Counted from the first letter of the stretch, positions 1 to 9,870 are shown. The stretch: 64,000 bases of DNA from RGIG4708 sp045538875 (GCA_045538875.1 JAZQEG010000010.1:209378-273377); one strand, 5' to 3'. The notes: generated from the letters alone by a model not told the origin. Numbers and translations: made by a program.

Positions 1-1043
1 AGCTCTTTTGCAAGTATTTTGAGCAGTCGGCTATTTTCGCCAACCTCATTTTGTCTGCCTTCACGGGTGTTGCCCTGAATTAACTGCAAATAATCTATTA
101 CTACTAGTCCAAGCTGGTTTTTAAGCTTTAATTTTTTGCATTTTCCTTTGATTTCTGCAACGGTAATGCCTGCAGTATCATCAATGTAAATTGGTGCTTT
201 TGAAAGATTGTTAATTGTCATAACAAGTTTTTTCATATCGTCGCCATTTATTTCGGCTCTGCGCAGTTTGTCACTTTGTATAAGAGCTTGCGAACAGAGT
301 ATTCTGTTTGCCAGCTGCTCTTTGCTCATTTCGAGGCTGAATATTGCAACAGGTATATTGTATTTAACAGCCGCATTTGTTGCAATGTTAAGTGCAAAGC
401 TTGTTTTACCCATAGCAGGACGTGCTGCAATCAACACAAGGTCAGATGGCTGAAAACCGTTTATGTGATAATCAAGATCCTTAAAACCTGTTTTGACACC
501 GCTTGTTTTATCGGTGTTTTTAAGCATATCTTCGAGCTTTGACAGGTTTTCGTTAAGCACTTCACGTATAGGGTAGAGCTCTGTCATCTGACGATTTTGT
601 AAAATATCATAAATTTTTGACTCTGCATTGTTGAGTATAATATTAACATCATCAGAGGCATTGTAGCTCGAATCAACAATTTCACCGCAAGAGCGTATAA
701 GACGGCGAAGTATTGCCATATCCTCAATAATTTTTATGTGGTGCTTTAAGTTTGCTGTTGTAGTGACCATCAGCCTTATTTCAGTTAAATATTCAACACC
801 GCCTGTATTGTCAAAAACACCTTGTAATTCATTTTTTAGTGTAATAATATCAATTGGCTGAGCTCTGTTTGAAAGATTTATAATTGCATTAAAAATCAAC
901 TTATGCTGTTCAAGATAAAAATCATTTGTTTTAAGTCGGCTGATAACCTCCGAAACACATTCGTTATCAAAAATTACCGATCCTATAACATATTGTTCTG
1001 CCTCAATGCTACACGGCATTGTTCTAACAATATCGTTAGCCAT
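1..1043 (-). CDS. dnaB: Replicative DNA helicase DnaB (3' end outside window)
   Basis: Hexameric helicase that unwinds DNA at the replication fork. The open frame runs off the left edge; about 347 N-terminal codons are present from ATG 1041-1043, starting MANDIVRTMPCSIEAEQ. The N-terminal helical domain occupies roughly residues 1-110. The RecA-like domain follows with a Walker A motif (ARPAMGKTSFALN) and a Walker B-type VVIDYLQLI near the edge. It is downstream of rplI and gdpP on the same strand, the usual Firmicute order yybS-gdpP-rplI-dnaB. The identification is secure; only the C-terminal loops are missing because of the window boundary. Confidence 0.95.
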   Translation of the reverse strand, partial: MANDIVRTMPCSIEAEQYVIGSVIFDNECVSEVISRLKTNDFYLEQHKLIFNAIINLSNRAQPIDIITLKNELQGVFDNTGGVEYLTEIRLMVTTTANLKHHIKIIEDMAILRRLIRSCGEIVDSSYNASDDVNIILNNAESKIYDILQNRQMTELYPIREVLNENLSKLEDMLKNTDKTSGVKTGFKDLDYHINGFQPSDLVLIAARPAMGKTSFALNIATNAAVKYNIPVAIFSLEMSKEQLANRILCSQALIQSDKLRRAEINGDDMKKLVMTINNLSKAPIYIDDTAGITVAEIKGKCKKLKLKNQLGLVVIDYLQLIQGNTREGRQNEVGENSRLLKILAKE

Positions 1044-1057
1044 AATTTAACACTCCA

Positions 1058-1504
1058 TTATTCCTTAATTACATTTACCTTTAGTTTGCCTGTGATACCC
1101 TGATGTAATTTTATATCAACAATTGTTGTACCAAATACTTTTATACCATCGGGAAGTACAAATTTCTTTTTGTCAACATCAATACCAAATTCGGATTTAA
1201 GCTTTGTTGCAATTTCCTTGCTCGTTACAGAACCAAAAAGTTTTTCACTCTCGCCACCTTTTGCTTTAAGAGTAACGGTAATAGCCTCAATTTTTTGTTT
1301 TAATTCATTTGCAAATTCAATTTCTTTTTGTTTTTTAAATGCTTCAGATTCCTTTTTTCCTTTTAAATCATTTAGATTTGCATTAGTAGCTTCAATAGCA
1401 TATCCCTTTGGAATAAGAAAGTTTTTTGCGTATCCGTCACTGATGTTTTTTTGTTCGCCTGTTTTTCCCTGGCCTTTTAAATCTTTTATAAATATTACAT
1501 TCAT
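1058..1504 (-). CDS. rplI: 50S ribosomal protein L9
   Basis: Large-subunit protein that binds 23S rRNA near the L1 stalk region. 148 aa, the normal family length. The N-terminal domain shows the typical VIFIKDLKGQGKTGEQKNI...GYAKNFLIPKGYA signature, followed by a Lys/Glu-rich connecting helix and a C-terminal domain ending near KLKVNVIKE. An AGGAGG-type ribosome site precedes the ATG. It lies 15 nt upstream of dnaB and 18 nt downstream of gdpP, so the three are probably one transcript. Confidence 0.97.
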   Translation of the reverse strand: MNVIFIKDLKGQGKTGEQKNISDGYAKNFLIPKGYAIEATNANLNDLKGKKESEAFKKQKEIEFANELKQKIEAITVTLKAKGGESEKLFGSVTSKEIATKLKSEFGIDVDKKKFVLPDGIKVFGTTIVDIKLHQGITGKLKVNVIKE

Positions 1505-1522
1505 ATTTAAACCTCCAAAATT

Positions 1523-3502
1523 TTATATACTTTCGTCAATTGCCTGAATGAGCATATCTTCTGCCTGTTCGAGAGTGCAGTCGCTTATTTGTGCTCCTGC
1601 AATAGTCATATGACCGCCGCCGCCAAGCTTTTCCATGATAACCTGTACATTTGTTTCACCAAGTGAACGGGCGCTAATTATTATATCGCCTCCGCCCATA
1701 TCGCACAATACAAAAGCAGTAGTTATATCAGATATATTAAGTAATTCATCTGTTGCAGAGGCAACAACAATTTGCATATCGCCATTATCGGTTTTGCTGC
1801 AGGTTGCAATTGCAATAGATTTACGGAGCTGTCTAACATTTTCGAGTATATTACACTTACTCATAAATGTGCTTATATCAATTTGAAACAACTTTTTAAT
1901 TTTAATGGTGTCAACATCGTTACGCCTTAAAAAAGCCGCTGCTTCAAAAGTTCTAACTCCAGTTTTAAAATTAAAGCCCTTTGTATCAAGATAAATACCT
2001 GCGTACAAAGCCTCTGCCTCTGATTTTTCGAGCTTTATATTTTCATCCATATATTGTATAACCTCTGTTACAAGTTCACTTGCAGAAGATGAATATGGCT
2101 CGTGATAAGTAAGTATAGGGTTTTGTATAAAATCGGTGCTTCTCCGATGGTGGTCAAACACAACTATATTATCTGTAATATCAAGCAGCAGGGGTTGTTC
2201 AACGAGTGAAACCTTGTGAGTGTCAACAACAATAACAAGTGATGACTTATCTGCAAGCTCAAGAGCTGTACTTTTGTTAATAAATACGTTATTGTACTGT
2301 GAATATATGTTGTTTAAAAACTTTTCTACGGTTTGATTTTCTTTTTCTATTACTATAAATGCATCTTTGCCTTGGCATTTAATTGCTCTGTACAATCCAA
2401 GTGCAGAGCCTAATACGTCAAGGTCAGCACGTTTGTGACCCATAATAAAAATTTTGTCCGAAGTTGATACAAGCTCTTTTAGTGCTATAGCAACAACTCT
2501 CGATTTTACACGTGAGCGTTTTTCGATGCCTGTTGATTTTCCACCGTAAAAATGATACTGCTCGCCATCTTTGATAATAGCCTGATCACCGCCGCGTCCG
2601 AGCGCCATATCAAGAGCAGAATATGAGTACGCATCATTTACGCTCATGCCAGACCCGCCAACACCAATGCCAATGCTTATGGTAGGGGATATTTTATTTC
2701 CAACTTCAATTTCTTTAATATCATCAAGTATGCGGAATTTTTCGTTTTTGAATTTAGTTAAATATTGTTTTTGAAAATAGAAAAAAAACCTGTCCTTTTC
2801 ATACTTTTTTAATATGCCATATGCGTTTTGAGCAAACAACTCCAATTTTTCCTCAATTGTTGCAGTTAATATAGGCTTGTCAGAATTTTGTGTATTTTGC
2901 ATTAATTCGTCATAGTTGTCTATAACAACAACACAGCTTACAAATTGTTCATCATTATATTTTTTAGTCAGGTTTTCAAAATCGGTTATGTCGTCCCAGT
3001 ACATAACAATGTATGAGCCTAAAATTTTTTCGTTGTTGGTTGTTACTATATTACCAAACACATTATAAATTCTGTCACTGTGCCATACTCTGATATCAAC
3101 ATGGTCATTATTGTAATTTAGTTCATCAATGTTAAATGACGGTATATAATCAGTAATATTTAGCTCATATACAATACTTGTACCAATTAAATTTGTAAAT
3201 GCTTTATTGTTCCATATCAATTTACCTTCAAGTGATATAATTACCACAGGAAGAGGCAGATTTCCCAAAGGTTCTTTGGAATAAATTTTTCCAAATTTAT
3301 CAGAGCTTATATATTCTGATACTAATGCTTTTTTGTTTTGGCTGTTTAACTTGTATGTTACTGTAAGTATGAGGGTTAAAACATATTCAATAATTGCAAC
3401 ATATACATCAAATATTAATGTTACTGTAGAAAACATAAACAAAACCCAAAGATAGTAGGGGACATTTTGACATAGCAATTTTATGAATTTGTTATTACCC
3501 AT
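1523..3502 (-). CDS. gdpP: Cyclic-di-AMP phosphodiesterase GdpP
   Basis: Membrane-bound enzyme that hydrolyses c-di-AMP, a regulator of potassium/osmotic balance and the cell wall. About 659 aa, the usual length. Two N-terminal membrane helices (about residues 15-60) are followed by a PAS-like region, a degenerate GGDEF domain (residues about 175-305) and a DHH/DHHA1 phosphoesterase. Metal-site motifs are GHKRADLDVLGSA, VVDTH and DHHRRS; the DHHA1 glycine motif is GGGGHMTIAG. The first DHH motif has Arg-Ala where many homologues have Asn-Pro/Ser. ATG 3502 is preferred over an in-frame GTG at 3511, which sits too close to AAAGG. Neighbours yybS and rplI support the call. Confidence 0.93.
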   Translation of the reverse strand: MGNNKFIKLLCQNVPYYLWVLFMFSTVTLIFDVYVAIIEYVLTLILTVTYKLNSQNKKALVSEYISSDKFGKIYSKEPLGNLPLPVVIISLEGKLIWNNKAFTNLIGTSIVYELNITDYIPSFNIDELNYNNDHVDIRVWHSDRIYNVFGNIVTTNNEKILGSYIVMYWDDITDFENLTKKYNDEQFVSCVVVIDNYDELMQNTQNSDKPILTATIEEKLELFAQNAYGILKKYEKDRFFFYFQKQYLTKFKNEKFRILDDIKEIEVGNKISPTISIGIGVGGSGMSVNDAYSYSALDMALGRGGDQAIIKDGEQYHFYGGKSTGIEKRSRVKSRVVAIALKELVSTSDKIFIMGHKRADLDVLGSALGLYRAIKCQGKDAFIVIEKENQTVEKFLNNIYSQYNNVFINKSTALELADKSSLVIVVDTHKVSLVEQPLLLDITDNIVVFDHHRRSTDFIQNPILTYHEPYSSSASELVTEVIQYMDENIKLEKSEAEALYAGIYLDTKGFNFKTGVRTFEAAAFLRRNDVDTIKIKKLFQIDISTFMSKCNILENVRQLRKSIAIATCSKTDNGDMQIVVASATDELLNISDITTAFVLCDMGGGDIIISARSLGETNVQVIMEKLGGGGHMTIAGAQISDCTLEQAEDMLIQAIDESI

Positions 3503-3526
3503 ATGTTTCACAACCTTTCTGATATT

Positions 3527-4537
3527 TTATAACAGTTTTTTCTTTTTTTGGATTTTACGAAAATCAAAATTTGCGTCAAACAAACCAATAAAAAACAGTA
3601 TTGAAAGTCCGTTGATTGACGAAAGCAAAGCTGGCGAAACAACTGCAAGCATAAGCACTATCAATGACAGACCAGCTGCAATAAGTTCATTTTTAATCTT
3701 TTTGTAAATATGAAAACAAATTACAGAATATCCAACCGATACATAAAAAAATGCGGCAATAAGCACAAAGTTAAACATCACACTTTTAAAATACAAGCTG
3801 CCGGACATTAAAGAAATAATTAAAAGCAGTATAGTTACTAATGACAAAGAATTACCTATTGATAAATATCTGAATTTATGATTGTTACGACGGTTTTTAA
3901 TATATGCTTTAAATATACTTGCCGTAATTTCGTAAGTTAAAAATGAAATAATATAATTTATAATAATGAGTGCCGCAGGTATAAGCATAACCATTGCTTC
4001 ACGAGCTAAATCAAGCATTTGTAAAAGTTGTTGCTCTGTAAAATCTTTAATTAAGGCAGAAGATTCGGCTGCTTTAATAGCCGATTGTGTCATTTGCATA
4101 ATGCTTGAATTTACTGTGTCAATTATATTGACATTGTGATAATATTTTATAACCGCAAGGTTTGCAATAGCAATTAATGTGTTTGTACCTGTAAGTGCAG
4201 CAACCGACTCTTTAAAAGAAATTTTACTGCGTTTTAAGCACTCTGAAAGAACAAGTGCACACAAATGGATTTGCAAAAATGTAAATAAAAAACTTATTAT
4301 ATTGTCGGCAAGCGTAATGTCATATACATAGCAATACGACAACAATGAGCAAAATAGGGCAAAAATGATATAAGCTATTGTTTGCTTTTTGCTTTTAAAC
4401 ACATATAGTACTGAGCATACAACAGGGCAAGCAAAAAATACCATTACTCCCGACATATGTGCAGAAAACACAATATATTCAACAAGAGCAATAATTAAGA
4501 GTAAAAATATGTGATTAATACGACGTGTTTTTGCCAT
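3527..4537 (-). CDS. YybS-like DUF2232 membrane protein
   Basis: Polytopic inner-membrane protein of about 336 aa with around eight hydrophobic segments. It matches the position and character of YybS/DUF2232 proteins, which commonly precede gdpP-rplI-dnaB in Firmicutes; the biochemical role is unknown. The start is set at ATG 4537 (MAKTRRINH) because TTTGGAGGAAATT lies directly upstream; the longer frame would place this ribosome site inside the gene. The C-terminus is strongly basic (KIQKKKKLL). Assignment rests on context and hydropathy more than on motifs. Confidence 0.75.
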   Translation of the reverse strand: MAKTRRINHIFLLLIIALVEYIVFSAHMSGVMVFFACPVVCSVLYVFKSKKQTIAYIIFALFCSLLSYCYVYDITLADNIISFLFTFLQIHLCALVLSECLKRSKISFKESVAALTGTNTLIAIANLAVIKYYHNVNIIDTVNSSIMQMTQSAIKAAESSALIKDFTEQQLLQMLDLAREAMVMLIPAALIIINYIISFLTYEITASIFKAYIKNRRNNHKFRYLSIGNSLSLVTILLLIISLMSGSLYFKSVMFNFVLIAAFFYVSVGYSVICFHIYKKIKNELIAAGLSLIVLMLAVVSPALLSSINGLSILFFIGLFDANFDFRKIQKKKKLL

Positions 4538-4640
4538 AATTTCCTCCAAATGTATATAAATAGCCATTTTGATACTATATTAAATAATTATATCACTAAA
4601 GTTGTATTTTCGCAATAGCAAATTTTATTTTAATTAAATA

Positions 4641-4669
4641 TTGTAAAACCCCAAAAAATATGTTACAAT
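4641..4669 (+). promoter_or_regulatory. Sigma-A type promoter of lepA
   Basis: TTGTAA (4641-4646), a 17-nt spacer and TACAAT (4664-4669) lie 34 nt upstream of the lepA ATG. Confidence 0.6.
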
Positions 4670-4702
4670 TACTAATATCAACCACAATGAGGAGAAGTTA
4701 TA

Positions 4703-6511
4703 ATGTCTGACAATCAGAATAAAATACGAAATTTTTGTATTATAGCACACATAGACCACGGCAAATCAACACTTGCAGACAGAATGCTTGAAAAAACCGG
4801 CGTTCTTACACAACGTGAAATGCAAGATCAGATTCTTGATAATATGGATTTAGAACGTGAAAAAGGTATAACAATCAAAGCAAGAGCTGTTAAGCTTATA
4901 TATAAAGCTAACAACGGTGAGGAGTACACGCTCAATCTTATAGATACCCCCGGACATGTTGATTTTAACTATGAGGTTTCACGCAGCCTTGCCGCGTGTG
5001 AAGGAGCAATACTTATTGTGGATGCTGCTCAAGGTGTTGAGGCTCAAACCCTTGCAAACACATATCTTGCAATAGACCATAACCTCGAAATTGTGCCTGT
5101 TATAAACAAAATTGATTTGCCAAGTGCAAGACCTGATGAAGTCAAACAGGAAATTGAAGATATAATTGGAATACCTGCCGAAGATGCACCGCTTATTTCT
5201 GCAAAACAAGGTTTGGGAATTGAAGAGGTGCTTGAAAAGGTTGTTGAGATTGTGCCGCCACCATCTGGCAACGAAAGCTCACCTCTTAAAGCACTGATTT
5301 TTGATTCGTATTACGACAGCTACAAAGGTGCAATTGCATATGTTCGTATTGTTGACGGACAAGTAAATGTAGGTGATACAATTAAGTTTATGGCAACAGG
5401 AAAACAATATCCTGTTGTTGAAACCGGTTATCTTTCGCCTCTTGGTTCTGTACCTTCAAAGTCACTTAAAGCAGGCGAGGTTGGTTATATATGCGCAAGC
5501 ATAAAAACAGTGTCAGATGCCAATGTAGGTGATACAATTACAAATGCAGATTTTCCGGCATCAGAGCCGCTTCCAGGATATAAAAATGTAAATCCTATGG
5601 TATTTTGCGGTGTTTATCCTGCAGATGGTGCAAAATATGGTGATCTGCGTGATGCACTCGAAAAATTAAGGTTGAATGATGCAGCTCTATCTTTTGAAGC
5701 GGAAACTTCTGTTGCGCTAGGTTTTGGTTTTCGCTGCGGTTTTCTTGGCTTGCTGCATATGGAAATTATACAGGAGCGCATTGAAAGAGAGTTTAATCTT
5801 GATATAGTAACCACCGCTCCAAGTGTTATTTACAAGGTTATTAAAACCAACGGTGAAACTGTTATGATTGACAACCCAACAAATCTTCCAGCCCCGTCGG
5901 AAATAGATTATATGGAAGAACCACTTGTTAAAGCAGATATAATGCTCCCAACAGATTATGTTGGTAACATTATGGATTTGTGTCAGGAACGCCGTGGTAT
6001 TTTTAAAGATATGCAGTATCTTGACAAAACCCGTGTGGTACTCCATTATCATATGCCTCTTAATGAAATTATATATGACTTTTTTGATGCGCTTAAATCA
6101 CGTACAAAGGGATATGCATCTCTAGATTATGAGATGCTTGGTTACCAGCGTTCTGAGCTTGTTAAGCTTGATATTTTGTTAAATGGTGATATGGTTGATG
6201 CATTGTCTTTCATAGTGCATAGTGACAAAGCATATTCGCGTGGCAGAAAAATTGCTGAAAAGCTTAAAGAATCTATACCGCGACAGCTTTTTGAAGTACC
6301 AATTCAGGCGGCAATCGGCAACAAAATAATTGCAAGGGAAACTGTAAAAGCAATGCGTAAAGATGTTTTGGCCAAATGCTACGGCGGTGATATTACCCGA
6401 AAGAAAAAGCTTCTTGAAAAACAAAAAGAAGGCAAAAAGCGTATGCGTCAGGTAGGAACAGTCGAAATTCCGCAAGAGGCATTTATGTCTGTTTTAAAGC
6501 TTGATGAGTAG
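4703..6511 (+). CDS. lepA: Elongation factor 4 (LepA), ribosomal back-translocase GTPase
   Basis: Translation GTPase that binds ribosomes and remodels stalled or mistranslocated complexes. 602 aa, full family length. G1 is AHIDHGKST (residues about 14-22), G3 is DTPGHVDF, G4 is NKIDLP. The LepA-specific C-terminal domain ends in the basic stretch GGDITRKKKLLEKQKEGKKRMRQVG. GAGGAG precedes the ATG at good spacing. Monocistronic: its own promoter upstream and a hairpin terminator 30 nt downstream. Flanking genes on both sides are on the other strand. Confidence 0.98.
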   Translation: MSDNQNKIRNFCIIAHIDHGKSTLADRMLEKTGVLTQREMQDQILDNMDLEREKGITIKARAVKLIYKANNGEEYTLNLIDTPGHVDFNYEVSRSLAACEGAILIVDAAQGVEAQTLANTYLAIDHNLEIVPVINKIDLPSARPDEVKQEIEDIIGIPAEDAPLISAKQGLGIEEVLEKVVEIVPPPSGNESSPLKALIFDSYYDSYKGAIAYVRIVDGQVNVGDTIKFMATGKQYPVVETGYLSPLGSVPSKSLKAGEVGYICASIKTVSDANVGDTITNADFPASEPLPGYKNVNPMVFCGVYPADGAKYGDLRDALEKLRLNDAALSFEAETSVALGFGFRCGFLGLLHMEIIQERIEREFNLDIVTTAPSVIYKVIKTNGETVMIDNPTNLPAPSEIDYMEEPLVKADIMLPTDYVGNIMDLCQERRGIFKDMQYLDKTRVVLHYHMPLNEIIYDFFDALKSRTKGYASLDYEMLGYQRSELVKLDILLNGDMVDALSFIVHSDKAYSRGRKIAEKLKESIPRQLFEVPIQAAIGNKIIARETVKAMRKDVLAKCYGGDITRKKKLLEKQKEGKKRMRQVGTVEIPQEAFMSVLKLDE

Positions 6512-6541
6512 GGGAGGTACCCTGTTTATTAGTAAATTTTA

Positions 6542-6577
6542 AAGGGATGAATTTTTATAATTCATCCCTTGATTTTT
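6542..6577. terminator. Bidirectional terminator between lepA and the tyrosine recombinase gene
   Basis: Perfect 12-bp arms AAGGGATGAATT (6542-6553) and AATTCATCCCTT (6559-6570), followed by GATTTTT on the plus strand. It separates convergent genes. The minus-strand side has only a short U tract. Confidence 0.8.
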
Positions 6578-6585
6578 GCAAATAT

Positions 6586-7602
6586 TTAATTTTCACAATT
6601 GTCAACATCCGTACCAAGCTTCAAATCAGAAAGAGGATTTTTGTTTGCAGCATCGCGCAAATCATCGTTACGTATATGTGTGTATATCTGAGTAGTCGAA
6701 AGCGAAGCGTGGCCTAAAAGTTCCTGCAGAGTTCGTATATCTACATTTCCTTCTTTAAACATAAGTGTTGCAGCTGTATGGCGAAGCTTGTGAGGCGAAA
6801 ACAGTTCATAATCAAGGTCGGCAGATTGAAAATATTTTTTTGCAATAAGCTCAACCATTCTGTTACTGATGCGAGTCCCACGGCTGCTCACAAACAAGGC
6901 ATCTTTGTGACCGGGTTTTATAATGTCATTTGGTCTTACAGCCATATAACTGTTAATGGCATCCATACACAAATCGTTTAAAAATACCATTCGTTCTTTA
7001 TTGCCTTTACCAATAACCCGTAATGTTCGTTTTGCGAAATCAATATTACGCAGGTTAATCCCAACTAACTCGCTTAAACGCAATCCGCAGTTTAAAAAGA
7101 GTACAAACATAGCTAAATCACGTTCACGAAATTTTCCGTCAATTACTTTTAAAAATCTTATTGATTCTTCAAGCGTTAAATATCTTGGCATACGTTTTTT
7201 GATTTTTGGTGAATCTAAATATGCAGTTGGATTGTTTGGTATAAAGCCGATTTTAATATGTAAATAATTAAAAAACGATTTTAAACTTGCAACCTTACGT
7301 GCTCTGTAGTTGTCATTGGAAGATTTTTCATTATTAATATAAGCCATAAATTCATACAAATCACTTAAGGTAATTTTTTTTAACCATTCATCATTAAATT
7401 CATCTAGATTTACCAAATCTAACTGTGAAATATCAAGTGAACATTCAATAACATATACATAACGAAAAAACATTCGCAAATCATAATAGTACTCACGAAC
7501 AGTATTTTCTGATTTACCTTTAATTACGGTCATAAAATTGAGGTAATCACGCAGTATTTGCGGTACATCGCTATATTTTGAATTTCTGTCATTTACAGCC
7601 AT
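6586..7602 (-). CDS. Tyrosine recombinase, XerC/XerD type
   Basis: Site-specific tyrosine recombinase of 338 aa, somewhat longer than XerC/XerD (about 300 aa) because of an extended N-terminus. The SAM-like core-binding domain covers about residues 15-125. Catalytic residues are visible: Arg in NCGLRLSELVG, Lys in GKGNKER, HKLRHT, His in LGHASLSTTQ and the nucleophile Tyr in IYTHI. It ends a long co-directional block and no phage genes adjoin it, so a chromosomal role such as dimer resolution is more likely than an integrase role; that is inference. Confidence 0.88.
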   Translation of the reverse strand: MAVNDRNSKYSDVPQILRDYLNFMTVIKGKSENTVREYYYDLRMFFRYVYVIECSLDISQLDLVNLDEFNDEWLKKITLSDLYEFMAYINNEKSSNDNYRARKVASLKSFFNYLHIKIGFIPNNPTAYLDSPKIKKRMPRYLTLEESIRFLKVIDGKFRERDLAMFVLFLNCGLRLSELVGINLRNIDFAKRTLRVIGKGNKERMVFLNDLCMDAINSYMAVRPNDIIKPGHKDALFVSSRGTRISNRMVELIAKKYFQSADLDYELFSPHKLRHTAATLMFKEGNVDIRTLQELLGHASLSTTQIYTHIRNDDLRDAANKNPLSDLKLGTDVDNCEN

Positions 7603-7617
7603 CTTAGCCCTCTTCCA

Positions 7618-7643
7618 TTTCGCAAAATTTTAATTTTGCGAAA
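7618..7643. other. Perfect stem-loop between recombinase and DJ-1 genes
   Basis: TTTCGCAAAATT (7618-7629) and AATTTTGCGAAA (7632-7643) are exact reverse complements separated by 2 nt. There is no U tract on the minus strand, so it is not a classical terminator for the DJ-1 gene. It may be a protein-binding palindrome or an mRNA-processing structure in the intercistronic region. Confidence 0.45.
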
Positions 7644-7675
7644 TAATCATTCAAATTTGTAAATACTGTTCCCTG

Positions 7676-8224
7676 TTAATTTTTGTAAAGCATTTCGCAA
7701 ACAAGTTCATCGGCAACTTTTTTTGACTTTAAAATTTCAACAAATGCTTTTGCAAATTCGTGTGTGGTACCAGGCCCTTGTGAAGTTATAATGTTTTCAT
7801 CACAAACAACTCTCTCTTTTACTAACTGTGCATCTTTCATATCTTGATAAAATGCGGGATTAACCGTTGCCTTCTTGTTTTTTAAGTAACCAAATTTTTC
7901 AAATACAACATACGGAGATGCGCAAATTGCACCCATTAAAATTTTGTTATCAAAAGCAAAATCAAGCATTGCTTTAACATAACTGTTATCCCTTAAATTA
8001 TATGCACCTGGCAAACCACCCGGCAAAACAACTGCTTCTATTTTTGAATAATCTATATCTTTTATGTTTATATCCGTAACAATTTTAATATTGTGCGAAC
8101 CTGTGTTTTGGCCACTGTTATCTGTACAAACCGTTACTGCATCAATTCCTGCCCTTCTTAATATATCAACAAAAGCAAGTGCCTCTATCTCTTCAAATCC
8201 ATTTGCCAGTAAAACACATACCAT
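7676..8224 (-). CDS. DJ-1/PfpI family protein
   Basis: 182 aa alpha/beta flavodoxin-like protein of the DJ-1/YajL/ThiJ superfamily. The N-terminus CVLLANGFEEIEALAFVDILRRAG contains the conserved Glu next to the active site. The nucleophile-elbow cysteine lies in MGAICASPYV, and GPGTTHEFA matches the C-terminal family motif. Members act in glyoxal/protein-glycation stress or as chaperones; the specific activity is not determinable here. A GGAGG site precedes the ATG. It lies 3 nt downstream of the DUF2156 gene and is probably cotranscribed with it. Confidence 0.88.
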   Translation of the reverse strand: MVCVLLANGFEEIEALAFVDILRRAGIDAVTVCTDNSGQNTGSHNIKIVTDINIKDIDYSKIEAVVLPGGLPGAYNLRDNSYVKAMLDFAFDNKILMGAICASPYVVFEKFGYLKNKKATVNPAFYQDMKDAQLVKERVVCDENIITSQGPGTTHEFAKAFVEILKSKKVADELVCEMLYKN

Positions 8225-8227
8225 AAT

Positions 8228-9121
8228 TTATGCCTCCCTAATTATACACTTATATTTGTCTGTGAGAAATTCAGGTTTATACGACAGCTTTGCCTTGCGT
8301 AACCCTTCTATGCCCATATCCTCTTCCCTGTTGATATATTTAAAGCTTTTATTCAGTACATTAGCAAATTCATAATTGATTATAGCAAATGAGCCATTAT
8401 AATTAATATCTGCTTTTTCTATATGAATAAGCGCAGTATTATCGGTCCTTTTTTCGCCAACAGTGTATGCAACTAGGTTATCATCAACAAATATTGCACC
8501 GCCAAAAAGACCAAAATACTCAAAATTATCAAGTGCACATTTTACACTAACATATTCGTTTGCAAAGGCTTGTGTATTACCCTGATATTTTTTGTTTAAC
8601 CACTGGTATGTTTTTTCAATGCATATAGGAATAATTGATTTATCCATATTTTGATATTTGTAATTATATAGGCTCTTAAATTTATTAACATGGTTCTTTT
8701 TTGAATGAAATTCTTTACCCTGTAAATTTGCAAGATTTTTACTCAAATATATATACTCTTGATAATCACGAATTTGACAATAGTCTACACTAATCTTATT
8801 ACAATCCAAAATTGCATTAATAAACTTTTGATTACCATCTAAAATTTTATATTCAATATTATTATGCTTGCAGTGCTCAAGTATTTTTAGTGTTGGCATA
8901 ATCAAATTGTTGCCATTTGTATACGGCATAGAAAATGCAATGCTTCCATTGGGGCTTAAATATTTAAGTATCATTGCATCATTAACAATTGCATAATGTG
9001 CATTATATTGATTTTTCCACATCATTATATTTGCAAATGATGCCTCAGAATTAATGTATTTATCTGTAAATCTGTTAAACAGCGCTTTATCTGTTAATTT
9101 TAGTTTAGTAAATTCAATCAA
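8228..9121 (-). CDS. DUF2156 (phosphatidylglycerol lysyltransferase C-terminal-like) protein
   Basis: 297 aa soluble protein resembling the DUF2156/GNAT-like fold found at the C-terminus of MprF-type aminoacyl transferases. Recognisable stretches are SEASFANIMMWKNQY near the N-terminus, an aromatic and basic middle (KEFHSKKNHVNKFKSLY) and the C-terminal REEDMGIEGLRKAKLSYKPEFL. No membrane segments are seen, so it is not a full lipid aminoacyltransferase. Its ATG overlaps the stop of radC by 4 nt (ATGA), indicating translational coupling. Substrate unknown. Confidence 0.78.
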   Translation of the reverse strand: MIEFTKLKLTDKALFNRFTDKYINSEASFANIMMWKNQYNAHYAIVNDAMILKYLSPNGSIAFSMPYTNGNNLIMPTLKILEHCKHNNIEYKILDGNQKFINAILDCNKISVDYCQIRDYQEYIYLSKNLANLQGKEFHSKKNHVNKFKSLYNYKYQNMDKSIIPICIEKTYQWLNKKYQGNTQAFANEYVSVKCALDNFEYFGLFGGAIFVDDNLVAYTVGEKRTDNTALIHIEKADINYNGSFAIINYEFANVLNKSFKYINREEDMGIEGLRKAKLSYKPEFLTDKYKCIIREA

Positions 9122-9870
9122 TTTGTCAACAAACCTCTTTCGGAAAAACTTGTGTATCGGTCACGATAACAAATAATGTGATCAATCAAGTTGACTCCTG
9201 CAGTATTAAGAAAATGAGCAATTTTTAATGTATTGATAACATCCGGATTGGATGGCTCTATATCACCAGTTGGATGATTGTGGCACAATACTATATTTTT
9301 TGAACTAAATATCATTGCTGCTCTTAAAATATTAATTGGATTAGCCTCAGTTTCTTCCTCATTACCAACACTTAATGTGCGTGTTCCTCTAATTTTATAT
9401 CTACTGTCAAGGCAAATAACATGCAAAGCTTCAACAGTTTCATAACCAAAACGTGACGCACAATAACTGCCTATACTGTCGCTATTTACAATCTTATCAT
9501 TACATTTTACCCTGTTGTAATAATGCACAAATTTTTCAACCTCTTTGAATTGCGAAATAACTATGGCTGAACGTTCGGTTAATCCTGCAATTATCAGCTC
9601 ATCAATATCTGCATTCAAAACATTTTCGAGATTGTTGTCAAAATACTTAAGTAAATTATATGCAATATCGTTTGTATTACGCCGCATATAGCAATTATAC
9701 AAAATCATTTCCAAAACCTCGTGAGGTTCAAAATCATAAAAACGACTATCTCTGTATTTTGCATACATCCTTTTACGATGACCATCGTGTTTTGGTATAT
9801 CTTTTAATGATTTATTATTTTGTTTGGCAATTTTTTTGTTAATTTTTGAATTGTTATTGTTTAAATTCAT
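9118..9870 (-). CDS. radC: RadC-family JAMM/MPN-domain protein
   Basis: 250 aa. An N-terminal helix-hairpin-helix-like region (about residues 30-110) is followed by an MPN domain with the metal-binding signature HNHPTGDIEPSNPD; upstream EALHVICLDSRYKI matches RadC proteins. Despite the name, a role in recombination repair is doubtful; the JAMM motif implies a metal-dependent hydrolase. The N-terminus is unusually Asn/Lys-rich (MNLNNNNSKINKK). It lies 11 nt downstream of tlyA and overlaps the DUF2156 gene. Confidence 0.88.
   Translation of the reverse strand: MNLNNNNSKINKKIAKQNNKSLKDIPKHDGHRKRMYAKYRDSRFYDFEPHEVLEMILYNCYMRRNTNDIAYNLLKYFDNNLENVLNADIDELIIAGLTERSAIVISQFKEVEKFVHYYNRVKCNDKIVNSDSIGSYCASRFGYETVEALHVICLDSRYKIRGTRTLSVGNEEETEANPINILRAAMIFSSKNIVLCHNHPTGDIEPSNPDVINTLKIAHFLNTAGVNLIDHIICYRDRYTSFSERGLLTN

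Noticed and set aside
6586..7602. Tyrosine recombinase as a sign of an integrated element at 6-8 kb
   Set aside because: Neighbours are chromosomal housekeeping genes, no repeats or phage genes flank it, and base use is the same as the surroundings.
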